Shown here: in pieces, positions 28,165 to 37,125 of the stretch
How the letters are laid out: every line of letters starts with the position of its first letter
How positions within the stretch are numbered: the stretch's first letter is position 1
Source: Telluria aromaticivorans
GTDB lineage: Bacteria > Pseudomonadota > Gammaproteobacteria > Burkholderiales > Burkholderiaceae_D
Direction: 5' to 3'
NCBI RefSeq assembly: GCF_013003915.1
Contig: NZ_JABAIV010000007.1
Span: forward strand, 229,283-293,282
Length of the DNA: 64,000 bases
Program-made: the position numbers and the translations under genes
The notes under the pieces: generated by a model
Database searches by the model: none
What the model was told of the DNA's origin: nothing
Seen by the model: the letters and a program-made list of their open reading frames with translations, nothing else

Positions 28165-28196
28165 TTTCTCGGCATCCGTTTCAAGCCGTACCAAAG

Positions 28197-28222
28197 AGGC
28201 AGCCTTCGGGCTGCCTTTTTTA
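28197..28222 (+). terminator. Intrinsic terminator of the atp operon
   Basis: AGGCAGCC and GGCTGCCT pair around a TTCG tetraloop, followed by a T-run. Textbook rho-independent terminator after atpC. From here to 28495 (about 270 bp) I see no gene or recognisable element. Confidence 0.92.
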
Positions 28223-28495
28223 TGTGCGCCCAGCATGGGCGCACTCTTGTGGGTGAACGTCGGGCCGCGAGCTGAGCACAGTAAGCGAAGCGAAGCACAA
28301 CTACATGAGGACGACCGAGTGTGGCGAGGAAGTGTGGAGCGAAACTGCGAGCCGATGAACCCCCGGCCGCGCCGTTGTGCCGAACATCCGATTGTTTGCC
28401 GCGGCGCAGCGACCAGCCTGCACGATTGGGTAGCGTACTAGTGCCGGCCTTGCATTCGGCTTAGTATGTCCAGACACCGTGATCGTGAGTCGACC

Positions 28496-28858
28496 ATGCC
28501 TGATACCCCGCAACATGGCGAAGAGCGGCAAGCGCCGGCGGAACCGTCGTTCCGCCAGACCTTGTACCGCTTCCTGTTCTTCGACTGGCTGTTCCGCGAC
28601 GTGAATGCTGCGCGCGACCTCTACGAGCGCCATGCCGCGCGCCAGCACAACCAGCGCATGAGCCGCTACCTGCCCCTGTACATGCGCCGCTGGTCGATGC
28701 TGGCCGCCTTCGATTTCACCCTGGGCGTGCTGTTCGAACGGGTGCTGCAGGCCACCGTGCTGTCGGCCTGGTTCTTCACCTGGTCGTGCATGACCGTGAC
28801 CGGCCTGGTCGTGATCACCGTGACCTGGCTGTTCCTGGCCTCCGCCAAGCTGTCCTGA
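28496..28858 (+). CDS. Small membrane protein of unknown function
   Basis: I do not recognise the family. About 120 residues. A polar N-terminus (MPDTPQHGEERQAPAEPSF) and an Arg-rich central part (RDVNAARDLYERHAARQHNQRMSRYLPLYMRRW) precede two hydrophobic stretches (SMLAAFDFTLGVLFERVLQA and VLSAWFFTWSCMTVTGLVVI), suggesting two membrane helices with a basic cytoplasmic face. Codon use resembles that of neighbouring genes. The start is uncertain: an in-frame ATG at 28466 would add ten residues; neither start has a strong ribosome site. Confidence 0.6.
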   Translation: MPDTPQHGEERQAPAEPSFRQTLYRFLFFDWLFRDVNAARDLYERHAARQHNQRMSRYLPLYMRRWSMLAAFDFTLGVLFERVLQATVLSAWFFTWSCMTVTGLVVITVTWLFLASAKLS

Positions 28859-29061
28859 CCTGCTCCCGAACACCGCGCTTTCGTCCGCGGTTTCCGCAGC
28901 TTCGCCCTGCGCCGGCCCGCGCGCCACGGCCGCCGTCCGGGTCACCCCCTGAAAACGACCATCTATCCCGTGGAAACAACAACTGATCGGTGATCGGTTG
29001 CGGCCGCGGCCGGCACAAACGTATATTTACAACTCTTCACGACAAGAAAGGGATGCCGACC

Positions 29062-30741
29062 ATGCTGATCCGTACCGCCATTTGCGCCGCCGTACTGTTC
29101 CTGTGCCACCCACAGGCCGCGTTTGCACAAGACAGCGCCAGGGCCCCGCTGGCCGCCCAGGACCTGGCCAGCCGCATCGACGCTTCGATCGCACCCTATT
29201 TCCAGGCCGACGCCCCGGGCGCCACCATCATCGTGGTCAAGGATGGCAAGACCGTGCTGCGCAAGGCCTACGGCATGGCCGACACGGGCAAGGGGGTGAA
29301 GATGGCGCCGGAGATGGCCATGCGCCTCGGCTCGATTACCAAGCAGTTCACCTCGACCGGCATCCTGATGCTGGCCGAAGAAGGCAAGCTGGCGCTGGAC
29401 GACGACATCACCAGGCACTTGCCCGGCTACCCGACCCAGGGCAAGCGCATCACCATCGAGCACCTGCTCACGCATACTTCGGGCATCGTCAGCTATACCA
29501 GCAAGCCGGGCTACATGACGCGCATGGCGCAGGACCTGACGGTGGCGCAGATGATCGACTCGTTCAAGAACGATCCGCTCGAGTTCGAGCCGGGTAGCCG
29601 TTATCGCTACAACAATTCGGGTTATTTCCTGCTTGGCGCGATCATCGAGAAGGTCTCCGGCCAGTCCTACGCAAAATTCGTCGAGCAACGCATCTTCGTC
29701 CCGCTGGGCATGGCCCATACGGCCTATGAAGGCTTCGAGCGCAGCAAGGGACCGGGCGCCGCCGGCCACAGTCGCGCCGAGAAGGGCTATGGCCCGAGCC
29801 ATGCGCTGAGCATGAGCCAGCCCTATGCGGCCGGCTCGCTGGTGTCGACCGTGGACGACCTGGCGCGCTGGGATGCCGCCATCGGCAGTGGCAAGCTGCT
29901 CACGCCGGCCAGTTGGCAGAAAGCCTTTACGTCCTACCGCCTGCTGGATGGCAAGGACACCAACTACGGCTATGGCTGGGAAGCCGGCAAGGTGCAGGGC
30001 GTGCCGATGACCGGGCATGGCGGCGGCATCAATGGCTTCTCGACCTATGCGCTGCGCCTGCCGGAGCAGAAGCTGTACGTCGCCGTGCTGGCCAACAGCG
30101 ACAGCGGCCCGGCCAATCCGGGCGTGGTGGCGCGCAAGGCGGCCGGCGTCGCCATCGGCAAGCCGTATCGCGAATTCACCGAGGTCGCGCTGCAGCCGGC
30201 AGCGCTCGACGGCCTGACCGGCACCTACGAAGTCGAGAAAGGCGTACAGCGCGTGTTCCGCCGCGAGGGCGACAAGCTGGTCATGCAGCGCAGCGGCCGG
30301 CCGCCGGTCACGGTCAAGGCCTCGTCGGCCAGCGAAGTCTTCATCCCGGGATCGCTCGAGTACTTTGAATTCAAGCGTGACGCCAAAGGCATGGTGACCC
30401 AAGTGGTGCAGTACACCGACAGCGGCGCCCTGGTGCAGCCGCGCAGCGGCGACGCCCCGGCCCCGCGCCAAGCGGTCAAGCTTGCCGCTGCCGCGTTCGA
30501 TGCGCGTGCCGGGCGCTACGAGCTGCGTCCCGGCTTCGTGATGGAACTGACGCGTGAGGGCGAGCGCTATTTTGCCCAGGCCACCGGGCAGGGCAAGCTC
30601 GAGATCTTCGCCTCGAGCGACACGCTGTTCTTCTCGCGCGACGTCGATGCCGAGATCAGCTTCGAGCCGGTGGCGGGACAGGACGGGCAGACCTTCGTGC
30701 TGAAGCAGGGTGGGCGTAATTTGCCGGGGCGCAGGCTGTGA
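29062..30741 (+). CDS. Exported serine hydrolase of the beta-lactamase class C/penicillin-binding family
   Basis: A 559-residue precursor with signal peptide MLIRTAICAAVLFLCHPQ (cleavage near AAFA). The acyl-enzyme motif SITK is in MRLGSITKQFTSTG, the YxN motif in YRYNNSGYFLLG, and the third motif HGG in MTGHGGGINGF replaces KTG. About 200 further residues follow the catalytic domain with repeated small beta-rich units (LTGTYEVEKGVQ and AGRYELRPGF). Such proteins are usually peptidases or esterases and not true beta-lactamases. An ATG three codons earlier (29053) is possible; AGAAAGGG is better spaced for 29062. Downstream is repeat copy 3. Confidence 0.8.
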   Translation: MLIRTAICAAVLFLCHPQAAFAQDSARAPLAAQDLASRIDASIAPYFQADAPGATIIVVKDGKTVLRKAYGMADTGKGVKMAPEMAMRLGSITKQFTSTGILMLAEEGKLALDDDITRHLPGYPTQGKRITIEHLLTHTSGIVSYTSKPGYMTRMAQDLTVAQMIDSFKNDPLEFEPGSRYRYNNSGYFLLGAIIEKVSGQSYAKFVEQRIFVPLGMAHTAYEGFERSKGPGAAGHSRAEKGYGPSHALSMSQPYAAGSLVSTVDDLARWDAAIGSGKLLTPASWQKAFTSYRLLDGKDTNYGYGWEAGKVQGVPMTGHGGGINGFSTYALRLPEQKLYVAVLANSDSGPANPGVVARKAAGVAIGKPYREFTEVALQPAALDGLTGTYEVEKGVQRVFRREGDKLVMQRSGRPPVTVKASSASEVFIPGSLEYFEFKRDAKGMVTQVVQYTDSGALVQPRSGDAPAPRQAVKLAAAAFDARAGRYELRPGFVMELTREGERYFAQATGQGKLEIFASSDTLFFSRDVDAEISFEPVAGQDGQTFVLKQGGRNLPGRRL

Positions 30742-30770
30742 TGTGATGTGGTGAGCCTGGTCTCACATGT

Positions 30771-30950
30771 GATTTGAACGCGTGGGCAGAATCTGCCCAC
30801 CCTACGAGCAGCCGATGACTCGTAGGGTGGGCGGGTCTCCCGCCCGCGCGTTCAAATCACGCATGCAATCCAGGCGCGGCTATTCTTCCGCTGGTTGAAC
30901 GCGCGGGGTGATCTGGTCCAGTGGACCAGATCACAAGCCGCCCACCCTAC
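30771..30950. repeat. Dispersed inverted repeat, copy 3 (compound)
   Basis: Appears to be one and a half units: GATTTGAACGCGTGGGCAGAATCTGCCCACCCTAC, then CGTAGGGTGGGCGGGTCTCCCGCCCGCGCGTTCAAATCAC, and a third arm ending CCGCCCACCCTAC with an internal GATCTGGTCCAGTGGACCAGATC hairpin. The final CTA supplies the TAG stop of the minus-strand amidase gene (30947-30949), so the repeat has reached or defined the 3' end of that gene. Confidence 0.75.
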
Positions 30951-31585
30951 CGATGCTTCCCGGCCTGCTCACCGGCCAGGCGCAACGCCACCTTGTGCCG
31001 GAAATAATCCTCTTTGACGTAGCGGTACAGATTCGCGCCTGGGCACACGGTCTTGTCGGAGTGGTCGCGGTGGCTGCGGATATCGTCGATCGACACCTTG
31101 TATTTCGCTGCCAGCATGGCCATCAGGTTCACGACCGCGTCGAGCTGCTGCTGGTTCGGTTCCACTTCCTCGAAATTGCCGACCACTTCGATCAGGGCAT
31201 GGCCGGCCGGGTCATAGTCGGTATTCGTGTCGCCCGCAAATGCGATGTCGCGCGCGCCGTAGGTGCGGCCGTCGAGGTCGATGACATAGTGGTAGGGGAT
31301 GTCGAGCCAGCCCTTGGTGACACGCGACCAGCTTTGCAGGCGGCGCAGGTAGGCTTGCGCGTCGGTGCCCGGCTTGAACGGCTCGCCCTGGTGGTGCAGG
31401 GTGATCTGCGAGATGGTATGGCGGCGCGCCTTGGATGCGTCGGCCGGGGTGCCGCCCCAGGCCGTGACGGGGACGATGCTTTGCTCGACCACGGACAGCG
31501 GCTCGGCGGCCCCGGCGGCAGTGGAGAAAGCCAGGAAGGCAGCAGCAAGACAGGAGAGGGCAGGCAGGCGCATGGATGGGTTCAC
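30947..31585 (-). CDS. Exported N-acetylmuramoyl-L-alanine amidase-like protein (Amidase_2 fold)
   Basis: 212 residues with a signal peptide (MRLPALSCLAAAFLAFSTAA, cleavage near AGA) and a peptidoglycan-recognition/amidase type 2 domain. Zinc ligands are expected in TLHHQGE, in GHALIEVVGNFE and in SHRDHSDKTVCPG. These enzymes cleave the bond between muramic acid and the stem peptide in the periplasm. The start could be MNPSM or the methionine four residues later. Its stop lies inside repeat copy 3, so the last residues (EQAGKHR) may have been altered by that insertion. Confidence 0.78.
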   Translation of the reverse strand: MNPSMRLPALSCLAAAFLAFSTAAGAAEPLSVVEQSIVPVTAWGGTPADASKARRHTISQITLHHQGEPFKPGTDAQAYLRRLQSWSRVTKGWLDIPYHYVIDLDGRTYGARDIAFAGDTNTDYDPAGHALIEVVGNFEEVEPNQQQLDAVVNLMAMLAAKYKVSIDDIRSHRDHSDKTVCPGANLYRYVKEDYFRHKVALRLAGEQAGKHR

Positions 31586-31703
31586 GATAAACGGGTGCGC
31601 AATCTTTTCACGTTTGCGCGCAGGACGCCAGCGCGCGCGCTAAAAAGATGCAAACCTGATAAGCTGATGCCGAGCCCTGACCCAAGCATAGCGAACACCA
31701 CCC

Positions 31704-32126
31704 ATGAGAAGCATTCCCCAGATCCTCAACGACAGCAAGACCGTCGCCATCGTCGGCCTGTCCAACAAGCCGGACCGCGCCAGCCATGGCGTGGCCGAAT
31801 ACCTGCAAGGCGCCGGTTATCAAATCATCCCGGTGAACCCGGCCTATGCAGGCGAGACCATCCTCGGCGAGAAGGTCCATGCCACCTTGCAGGAAGCGGC
31901 GGATAGCCTGGCCACGAGCGGCCAGCGGATCGACATCGTCGACTGCTTCCGCAAGTCCGAAGACATTCCGCCGATCGCCCGCGACGCCATTGCAGTGCGC
32001 GCCGGCTGCCTGTGGATGCAGCTCGATATCGAGAACCAGCCGGCCGCCGACATGGCGCGCGCCGCCGGGCTCGATGTCGTCATGAACCACTGCATCAAGA
32101 TCGAGCACCGCAGCCTGAACGCCTGA
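31704..32126 (+). CDS. CoA-binding domain protein (YccU/YneT family)
   Basis: A 140-residue single Rossmann-like CoA-binding protein. The N-terminal VAIVGLSNKPDRASHGVAEYLQGAGYQIIPVNPAY and central IDIVDCFRKSEDIPPIARDAI segments are characteristic, as is the C-terminal NHCIKIEHRSL. Function is not established in the family; relatives resemble the CoA-ligase domain of succinyl-CoA synthetase. The conserved Cys in NHCIKIEH is present. A glutathione peroxidase gene follows 63 bp downstream. Confidence 0.82.
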   Translation: MRSIPQILNDSKTVAIVGLSNKPDRASHGVAEYLQGAGYQIIPVNPAYAGETILGEKVHATLQEAADSLATSGQRIDIVDCFRKSEDIPPIARDAIAVRAGCLWMQLDIENQPAADMARAAGLDVVMNHCIKIEHRSLNA

Positions 32127-32189
32127 GCGTCTTTACCGGGGGCGGCTGCGTTACAATCGTGGCACGTCAACCCCCCGGAACCTCCTGCC

Positions 32190-32780
32190 ATGTTCAAGAA
32201 CACCCTCCTGCTGATCGGCGCCCTTGCCGCCGTGAGCGTCGCACAACCGGCTGCCGCGCAGGCATCCACCGCTCCAGCCGCGGTGCGTCCGCTGGCCAGC
32301 TGCCCCGCCATCCTCAAGCAGAACTTCAAGCGCCTGCAGGACGAGGCGCCCCAGGACCTGTGCCAGTACGCAGGCAAGGTGGTGCTGGTAGTGAACACGG
32401 CCAGCTACTGCGGCTTCACCAAGCAGTACGAAGGCCTGGAAAAGCTGTACGCGAAATACGGCAGCCGCGGCCTGGTGGTGCTGGGCTTCCCGTCGAACGA
32501 TTTCGGCAAGCAGGAGCCGGGCAATGCGAAAGAGATCGCGGACCTCTGCTTCAACACCTATGGCGTGAAATTCCCGATGTTCGCCAAGAGCGTGGTTACC
32601 GGCCCGGATGCCAACCCGTTGCATTCGAGCCTGACCAAAGCCACCGGCCAGGCGCCGAAATGGAACTTCACCAAATACCTGATCGGCCGCGACGGCAAGG
32701 TGCTCGAGCACTTCCCGAGCAAGGTGACGCCGGAAGATCCGGCCCTGGTCGGCAAGATCGAGCAGGCGCTCGCACCCTAA
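32190..32780 (+). CDS. Exported glutathione peroxidase-family thiol peroxidase
   Basis: 196 residues with a signal peptide (MFKNTLLLIGALAAVSVA, cleavage near PAAAQA), so it likely acts in the periplasm. The GPx fold shows the peroxidatic Cys in NTASYCGFT (Cys form, not selenocysteine), FPSNDFGKQEPG with the Gln, and the Trp-Asn pair in APKWNFTKYLI. A second Cys in DLCFNTYG may act as resolving residue, which in this family suggests thioredoxin-type reduction. Reduces hydroperoxides. Confidence 0.85.
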   Translation: MFKNTLLLIGALAAVSVAQPAAAQASTAPAAVRPLASCPAILKQNFKRLQDEAPQDLCQYAGKVVLVVNTASYCGFTKQYEGLEKLYAKYGSRGLVVLGFPSNDFGKQEPGNAKEIADLCFNTYGVKFPMFAKSVVTGPDANPLHSSLTKATGQAPKWNFTKYLIGRDGKVLEHFPSKVTPEDPALVGKIEQALAP

Positions 32781-32798
32781 TCCAGGTGAATCGGGCGG

Positions 32799-34658
32799 CT
32801 AGGCGCCGTCCGGCGGCTTGTCCGCCCCAGCGTCCATTGCATGGTCGAGGATGACGGCGCGCAGCGGCCCGCGCAGCGCATTGCAGACGACCAGGTCGTC
32901 CGCTTCTTCCAGCATCGCGCGCGTGATCACGCGCTCGCTCGCATGCCATGCGGGCGCGTGCAGCAGCACGTCGCGCATCACGCCCGGCAGCAAGCCGCAC
33001 GATACCGGCGGCGTGTACCACGCGGCGCCGAAACGCACGAACACATTGCTGCGACCTCCCTCGGTCAATTCGCCGCGCTCGTTGAAGAACAGGGTATCGA
33101 AGGCGCCATGCGCCTCGGCCGCGCGCCAGGCCGCGTCATAGCGGTTGCGCACGCTCGTCTTGTGGCGCAGGAAGACGTCGCCCGACTGGGTAGGTTCAGC
33201 GGCCAGCAGCACGGCCACCGGCTCGCCCAGGGGCTGCAGCGGCGCCGCCTGCACGCTCAAGTCGCCCGAAGGCGCCACGCCAAGGCGCAGGCGGTGCAGC
33301 TGGCTAGGCGGCAGGGCCAGGCAGGCGTCAAGCAGCAGGGCACGCGCGGCGTCTGCATCGAACGGATGGCCGAAGGCGCGGCAGGAGCCCCCCAGGCGCG
33401 CCAGGTGCTGCTCCAGGTGGCGGCAACCGTCGTCCCAGCTCGCGCGGATGGTCTCGAAAATCTCGCACTCGTTGCTCAAGCCGGTGAGGAAGCGGGCCTT
33501 GAGCTGGCATTCGGCGTATTCGGCTTGCGCGTCGCTGTCGTGCACGATGCCGGCACCCACGCCCAGCTCGCCGCTGCGGGTGCCGCCCTGCGGTGCACCC
33601 AGCACCAGCGTGCGGATTGGCACCGACAGGCAGAAGTCACCGATCGCCACGCCGGGCGGCGCCGGATCGAACCAGCCGATCGCACCGGTGTACAGGCCGC
33701 GCGGCGCCGGTTCCAGTTCGTGGATGATCTCCATCGTGCGGCGCTTGGGCGCGCCCGTGATCGAGCCGCAAGGGTAGAGCGCGGCGAAGATGTCTTCCAA
33801 CGTGGCATCCGGACGCAGGCGCGCCTGCACCGTGGACGTCATCTGCAGCACGCTGCCGTAGCGCTGCACGTCGAACAGCGCCGGCACCTGCACGCTGCCC
33901 GTAACCGCGACCCGCCCCAGGTCGTTGCGCAGCAGGTCGACGATCATCAGGTTCTCGGCGCGGTTCTTGGTGTCCAGCGCCAGCGCGCGTGCGCGTTCGT
34001 CGTCGACGGCATCGTCGCCGCTTGCGGGGGCGGTGCCTTTCATCGGGCGCGCCAGCAGGGTGCCCGCCTCGTGGCGCACGAACAGCTCGGGCGAGAACGA
34101 CAGCACCGCGCCGCCGTCGGGCAGGGTGACCAGGGCGCCGTAGGGCACGCGCTGGCGCGCACGCAGGCGCGCGTACAGGGCCACCAGCGGGCCAAAGGCC
34201 TCGAAGCGCAGGCGGTAGGTGTAGTTGACCTGGTAGGTGTCGCCGGCGGCGATGTAGTCGCGGATGCGCCCGATCGCTTCGGTGAACGTGGTTTCGTCGA
34301 CATTCGGGGTGATGCCGGCCACGCCGGCCGGGTCAGGCATGGAGGCGCGGGTGGCGATCCAGGCCTCGACCTGCGCCGCCTCGAGCAGCTCGCACCGTTC
34401 GAACAGCAGCACCTGCGCCAGCGGCAGCTCCAGCGGATGCGCCGGCAGCTGCTGGAGCCGGGCGCCCAGTTCGTAGGTCAGCAGCGGCACCGCGTACAGG
34501 CCGCGCGCCAGCGCTTCCTGCATGGCCTGCAGCAGCCCGGGCCACCCAGACGCATCGTCACAGGACAGCGTGCCCGCGTGGCGGCTGTACAGGCGCGAGC
34601 GTGCCACCCCGAGCGATCCGGCATCGTCCAGCAGTGCGAAGACTTCCTGCGTTTCCAT
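32799..34658 (-). CDS. pabB: Fused aminodeoxychorismate synthase component I and 4-amino-4-deoxychorismate lyase (PabB-PabC)
   Basis: Makes p-aminobenzoate for folate. 619 residues. The N-terminal chorismate-binding domain includes PMKGTAPASGDDAVDDERAR, NLMIVDLLRNDLGRV and GSITGAPKRRTMEIIHELE. After about residue 370 a PLP fold-type IV lyase follows: FETIRASWDDGCRHLEQHLARL, the PLP-Lys candidate in RHKTSVRNRYDAAW, and LTEGGRSNVFVRFG. The fusion is common in betaproteobacteria. I start at the ATG at 34658; an upstream TTG would overlap slmA. slmA lies directly upstream (20 bp), so the two may be cotranscribed. Confidence 0.9.
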   Translation of the reverse strand: METQEVFALLDDAGSLGVARSRLYSRHAGTLSCDDASGWPGLLQAMQEALARGLYAVPLLTYELGARLQQLPAHPLELPLAQVLLFERCELLEAAQVEAWIATRASMPDPAGVAGITPNVDETTFTEAIGRIRDYIAAGDTYQVNYTYRLRFEAFGPLVALYARLRARQRVPYGALVTLPDGGAVLSFSPELFVRHEAGTLLARPMKGTAPASGDDAVDDERARALALDTKNRAENLMIVDLLRNDLGRVAVTGSVQVPALFDVQRYGSVLQMTSTVQARLRPDATLEDIFAALYPCGSITGAPKRRTMEIIHELEPAPRGLYTGAIGWFDPAPPGVAIGDFCLSVPIRTLVLGAPQGGTRSGELGVGAGIVHDSDAQAEYAECQLKARFLTGLSNECEIFETIRASWDDGCRHLEQHLARLGGSCRAFGHPFDADAARALLLDACLALPPSQLHRLRLGVAPSGDLSVQAAPLQPLGEPVAVLLAAEPTQSGDVFLRHKTSVRNRYDAAWRAAEAHGAFDTLFFNERGELTEGGRSNVFVRFGAAWYTPPVSCGLLPGVMRDVLLHAPAWHASERVITRAMLEEADDLVVCNALRGPLRAVILDHAMDAGADKPPDGA

Positions 34659-34678
34659 GATCTCGTGCGCGGTCCCGC

Positions 34679-35257
34679 TCAAGCAGCCAGCAGCAGCGAC
34701 AGCTGCAGGGCCGTGCCTTCCGCCGGGTTCTGCTTGAAGCCGGTCTTGGCAAAACGGTGCCAGCGCCCGGTCACATAGCTCACCAAAAGGCTGGCGCGCG
34801 CCGCAACGTCGGCCTCCAAACCATGGTTTTGCGTCACGGCGATGCGCAGCGCACCCTTGAAGGCCAGCTCGATCTTGTCGTAGAAGACGTTCATGCGCAG
34901 CTGCAGGCGTTCGTCCTCGCCGACCAGGGCGTCGCCAATCAAGACCCGCACCATGCCCGGGTTATTCGCCGCAAAAGCCAGCAGCATCTGCAGGATGGCG
35001 TGGGCCTGGGCCACGCCGTCTTCTTCGCGCTCGGCGATCTGGTTGATCAGGCCAAAGACGCTCGACTCGATGAACTCGATCAGGCCCTCGTACATCTGCG
35101 CCTTGCTGGCGAAATGGCGGTACAGCGCCGCCTCCGACACTGCCAGGTGCGCCGCCAGCGCCGCGGTCGTGATCTTCTCGCCCTTGGGCTGCTCGAGCAT
35201 CGAGGCCAGGGCTTGCAGGATTTGCAGCTTGCGCTGGCCAGGCTTGGTGCTTGCCAT
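34679..35257 (-). CDS. slmA: Nucleoid occlusion factor SlmA (TetR family)
   Basis: DNA-binding inhibitor of FtsZ ring assembly over the nucleoid. 192 residues. The recognition helix region [36 protein letters not shown] closely follows E. coli SlmA ([20 protein letters not shown]). [32 protein letters not shown] also matches its NPG and LQ segments. In E. coli SlmA sites are frequent near the origin and absent from the terminus. Its gene lies about 29 kb from the origin-like modules. The nucleotidase gene is 26 bp upstream on the same strand. Confidence 0.92.
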   Translation of the reverse strand: [192 protein letters not shown]

Positions 35258-35283
35258 GTTTTCCCTAGTTATTCGTTATCTGT

Positions 35284-36012
35284 TTAGCGCAACCGGTGCA
35301 GGCGCGCCGGCAGCTGCCGCACGGATTTTACTTTGACATCGACGTAACCGGGGCGTTTCAGGGTCCGCGGCAGCGGCGCCTTGCCGATCGGGTCGGCCAT
35401 GCGCAGGTATTGCGTGACCCATACCGTGCGCAGCCCGAGGCGGCTGGCGCTTTTCAGGTTGGCCAGCGTGTCTTCGACCAGGATGCAGCGGCGCGCCGCC
35501 ACGCCGTGCTTGCGCAGCAGGCGGCGCAGCATCAGGCTCGATGGCTTGGGTCGCAACTGGCGGTGCACGTGCATGTGCTCGATGGCGACGTGGTGCGAGA
35601 AATGGCGGCCCAGGCCCAGGTGGCGCATCACGTCCGTCGAATAGCGCGTGGGAGCGTTGGTCAGCAGGATCTTGCGGCCCGGGAGACGGCGCAGCAGCGT
35701 GGCGAGGCCTTTCTCGAAGCGCACCAGCTTTTCCAGCGCGCCCAGGTCGTGGGTGACGTGCAGGAAGTCGGCCGCGCACACCTGGTGGTGGCGGATCATG
35801 CCGAGCAGGGTGGCGCCGTAGCGCTTCCAGTAGCCCAGGCGCGCGGCGTCCACGATCTCCTGGCTGGCAGGCGTGACGCCGTCGCCCAGCACCCGCGCGA
35901 TATAGGTGTTCATGTTCGCGCTGATGGCGGGGAAGATCGCGTGCGAGGCATCGTGCAGGGTATTGTCCAGATCGAACAGCCAGACGGGGGAGCCAGGGGT
36001 ATGATTTGACAC
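35284..36012 (-). CDS. Pyrimidine 5'-nucleotidase (HAD superfamily)
   Basis: 242-residue haloacid-dehalogenase phosphatase. Motif I WLFDLDNTLHDASHAIFPAIS, motif II in ILLTNAPTRYSTD, and motif IV LVEDTLANLKSA are present. It resembles the SDT1/PHM8-type pyrimidine 5'-nucleotidases that hydrolyse UMP/CMP. This gene sits between argB and slmA in other betaproteobacteria, as here (with a TraB-like gene and a tRNA interposed). Divergent from the TraB-family gene with a 27-bp gap. Confidence 0.87.
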   Translation of the reverse strand: MSNHTPGSPVWLFDLDNTLHDASHAIFPAISANMNTYIARVLGDGVTPASQEIVDAARLGYWKRYGATLLGMIRHHQVCAADFLHVTHDLGALEKLVRFEKGLATLLRRLPGRKILLTNAPTRYSTDVMRHLGLGRHFSHHVAIEHMHVHRQLRPKPSSLMLRRLLRKHGVAARRCILVEDTLANLKSASRLGLRTVWVTQYLRMADPIGKAPLPRTLKRPGYVDVKVKSVRQLPARLHRLR

Positions 36013-36039
36013 GATTTAGGACCAGACGGGAGAAGGTGA

Positions 36040-36954
36040 ATGCGACGTCCGATTATAGTGGTCTTCTTCAGCTTGTTCCTGATGGCGTGCCAGGCCTTGG
36101 GCGCCGAGCGCGGCGCGCTGTTCAAGGTCACGGCAAATGGCAACGTGCTGCACCTGTACGGCACCATCCACGCGGGCCGCGCCGATTACTACCCGCTCGA
36201 GCCGCGCATCCGCGAGGCGGTGGCGGCCGCACCCACGCTGGCGCTCGAAGTCGACGCCACGCGCGACCCGTCCGCCAACGCGGCGGCATTCCGCCAGTAC
36301 GGCATGTACCCGGCCGGCAGCCCGGGGCGTGCCAGCCTGCCGGCCGCGCGCCGCCTGCGCATCGAGGCCGGCTTGAAACAGCAGGGCATGGACCCGGTGG
36401 CCGTCGCACGGCTGAAACCCTGGATGGTGGCGACCATGCTGGCGGTGAACGACGCGGTCCGGCTGGGCTACGACCCCGCCCTCGGCGTCGACCACCACCT
36501 GGCGCAGCTGGCGCGCAGCGACAAGCCGGGCAAAGGAGGCAAGGGGAGCAAAACCCGCATTGCCGAACTCGAATCGATGGGCTACCAGCTGGCGCTGCTC
36601 AACCGCTTGCCTGAAGAAGCGCAGTGGCAGCTGCTGGAAGAAACGCTGGACACCATGGCTTCGGGCCGCCAATTGCGCGAGACGCGCGAACTGTTCGCCG
36701 CCTGGGAGCGTGCCGACCAGAAGGCGCTGGATGCGATCGCGCTGCGGATCGAACGCGACGACACCCTGGGCGGCAAATTCATGCGCGAGGTGCTGCTGGA
36801 GGAACGCAACGGCCCGATGGCCGACAAGGTGGCATCCCTGCTGGCGCGCGAAAACAATGCGGTGGTGGCGGTCGGCCTGCTGCACCTGGTCGGCAAGCGT
36901 GGCGTGCCCGAGCTGCTGCGTCAACGCGGCATGAAGGTGGAGCGGGTGTACTGA
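36040..36954 (+). CDS. TraB/GumN family protein, exported
   Basis: 304 residues with an N-terminal hydrophobic signal (MRRPIIVVFFSLFLMACQA); LMAC is a possible lipobox. The TraB/GumN domain shows the N-terminal GTIHAG box (LHLYGTIHAG), an acidic LEVDATRD segment and a C-terminal VVAVGLLHLVGKRGVPELLRQRG. Family members are putative metalloproteases (Tiki-like), but the activity here is inferred only. Clear AGAAGGTGA ribosome site. The stop is followed 16 bp later by a G13 tract. Confidence 0.8.
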   Translation: MRRPIIVVFFSLFLMACQALGAERGALFKVTANGNVLHLYGTIHAGRADYYPLEPRIREAVAAAPTLALEVDATRDPSANAAAFRQYGMYPAGSPGRASLPAARRLRIEAGLKQQGMDPVAVARLKPWMVATMLAVNDAVRLGYDPALGVDHHLAQLARSDKPGKGGKGSKTRIAELESMGYQLALLNRLPEEAQWQLLEETLDTMASGRQLRETRELFAAWERADQKALDAIALRIERDDTLGGKFMREVLLEERNGPMADKVASLLARENNAVVAVGLLHLVGKRGVPELLRQRGMKVERVY

Positions 36955-36970
36955 AGCGGGAGGGTGCTGC

Positions 36971-36983
36971 GGGGGGGGGGGGG
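36971..36983 (+). repeat. Homopolymeric G13 tract
   Basis: Thirteen consecutive G on the plus strand between the TraB-family stop and the 3' end of tRNA-Thr. Tracts this long are slippage-prone and often mis-sequenced. It lies outside coding sequence, so it is not a phase-variation switch of a reading frame. Confidence 0.95.
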
Positions 36984-36986
36984 AAA

Positions 36987-37061
<75 letters not shown>

Positions 37062-37125
37062 TGGTAGTCACAGTGGGCAATGCCCACCGCTACAATCTGT
37101 GGCGGAGAGTTCCGCCACAAATGTT

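Noticed and set aside
29062..30741. Serine hydrolase as an antibiotic-resistance AmpC beta-lactamase
   Set aside because: It has SxxK and YxN, but HGG replaces KTG and it carries a ~200-residue C-terminal extension, which fits peptidase/esterase relatives better.
36971..36983. G13 tract as a phase-variation switch for the TraB-family gene
   Set aside because: The tract lies after the stop codon and outside any promoter I can see for a plus-strand gene.
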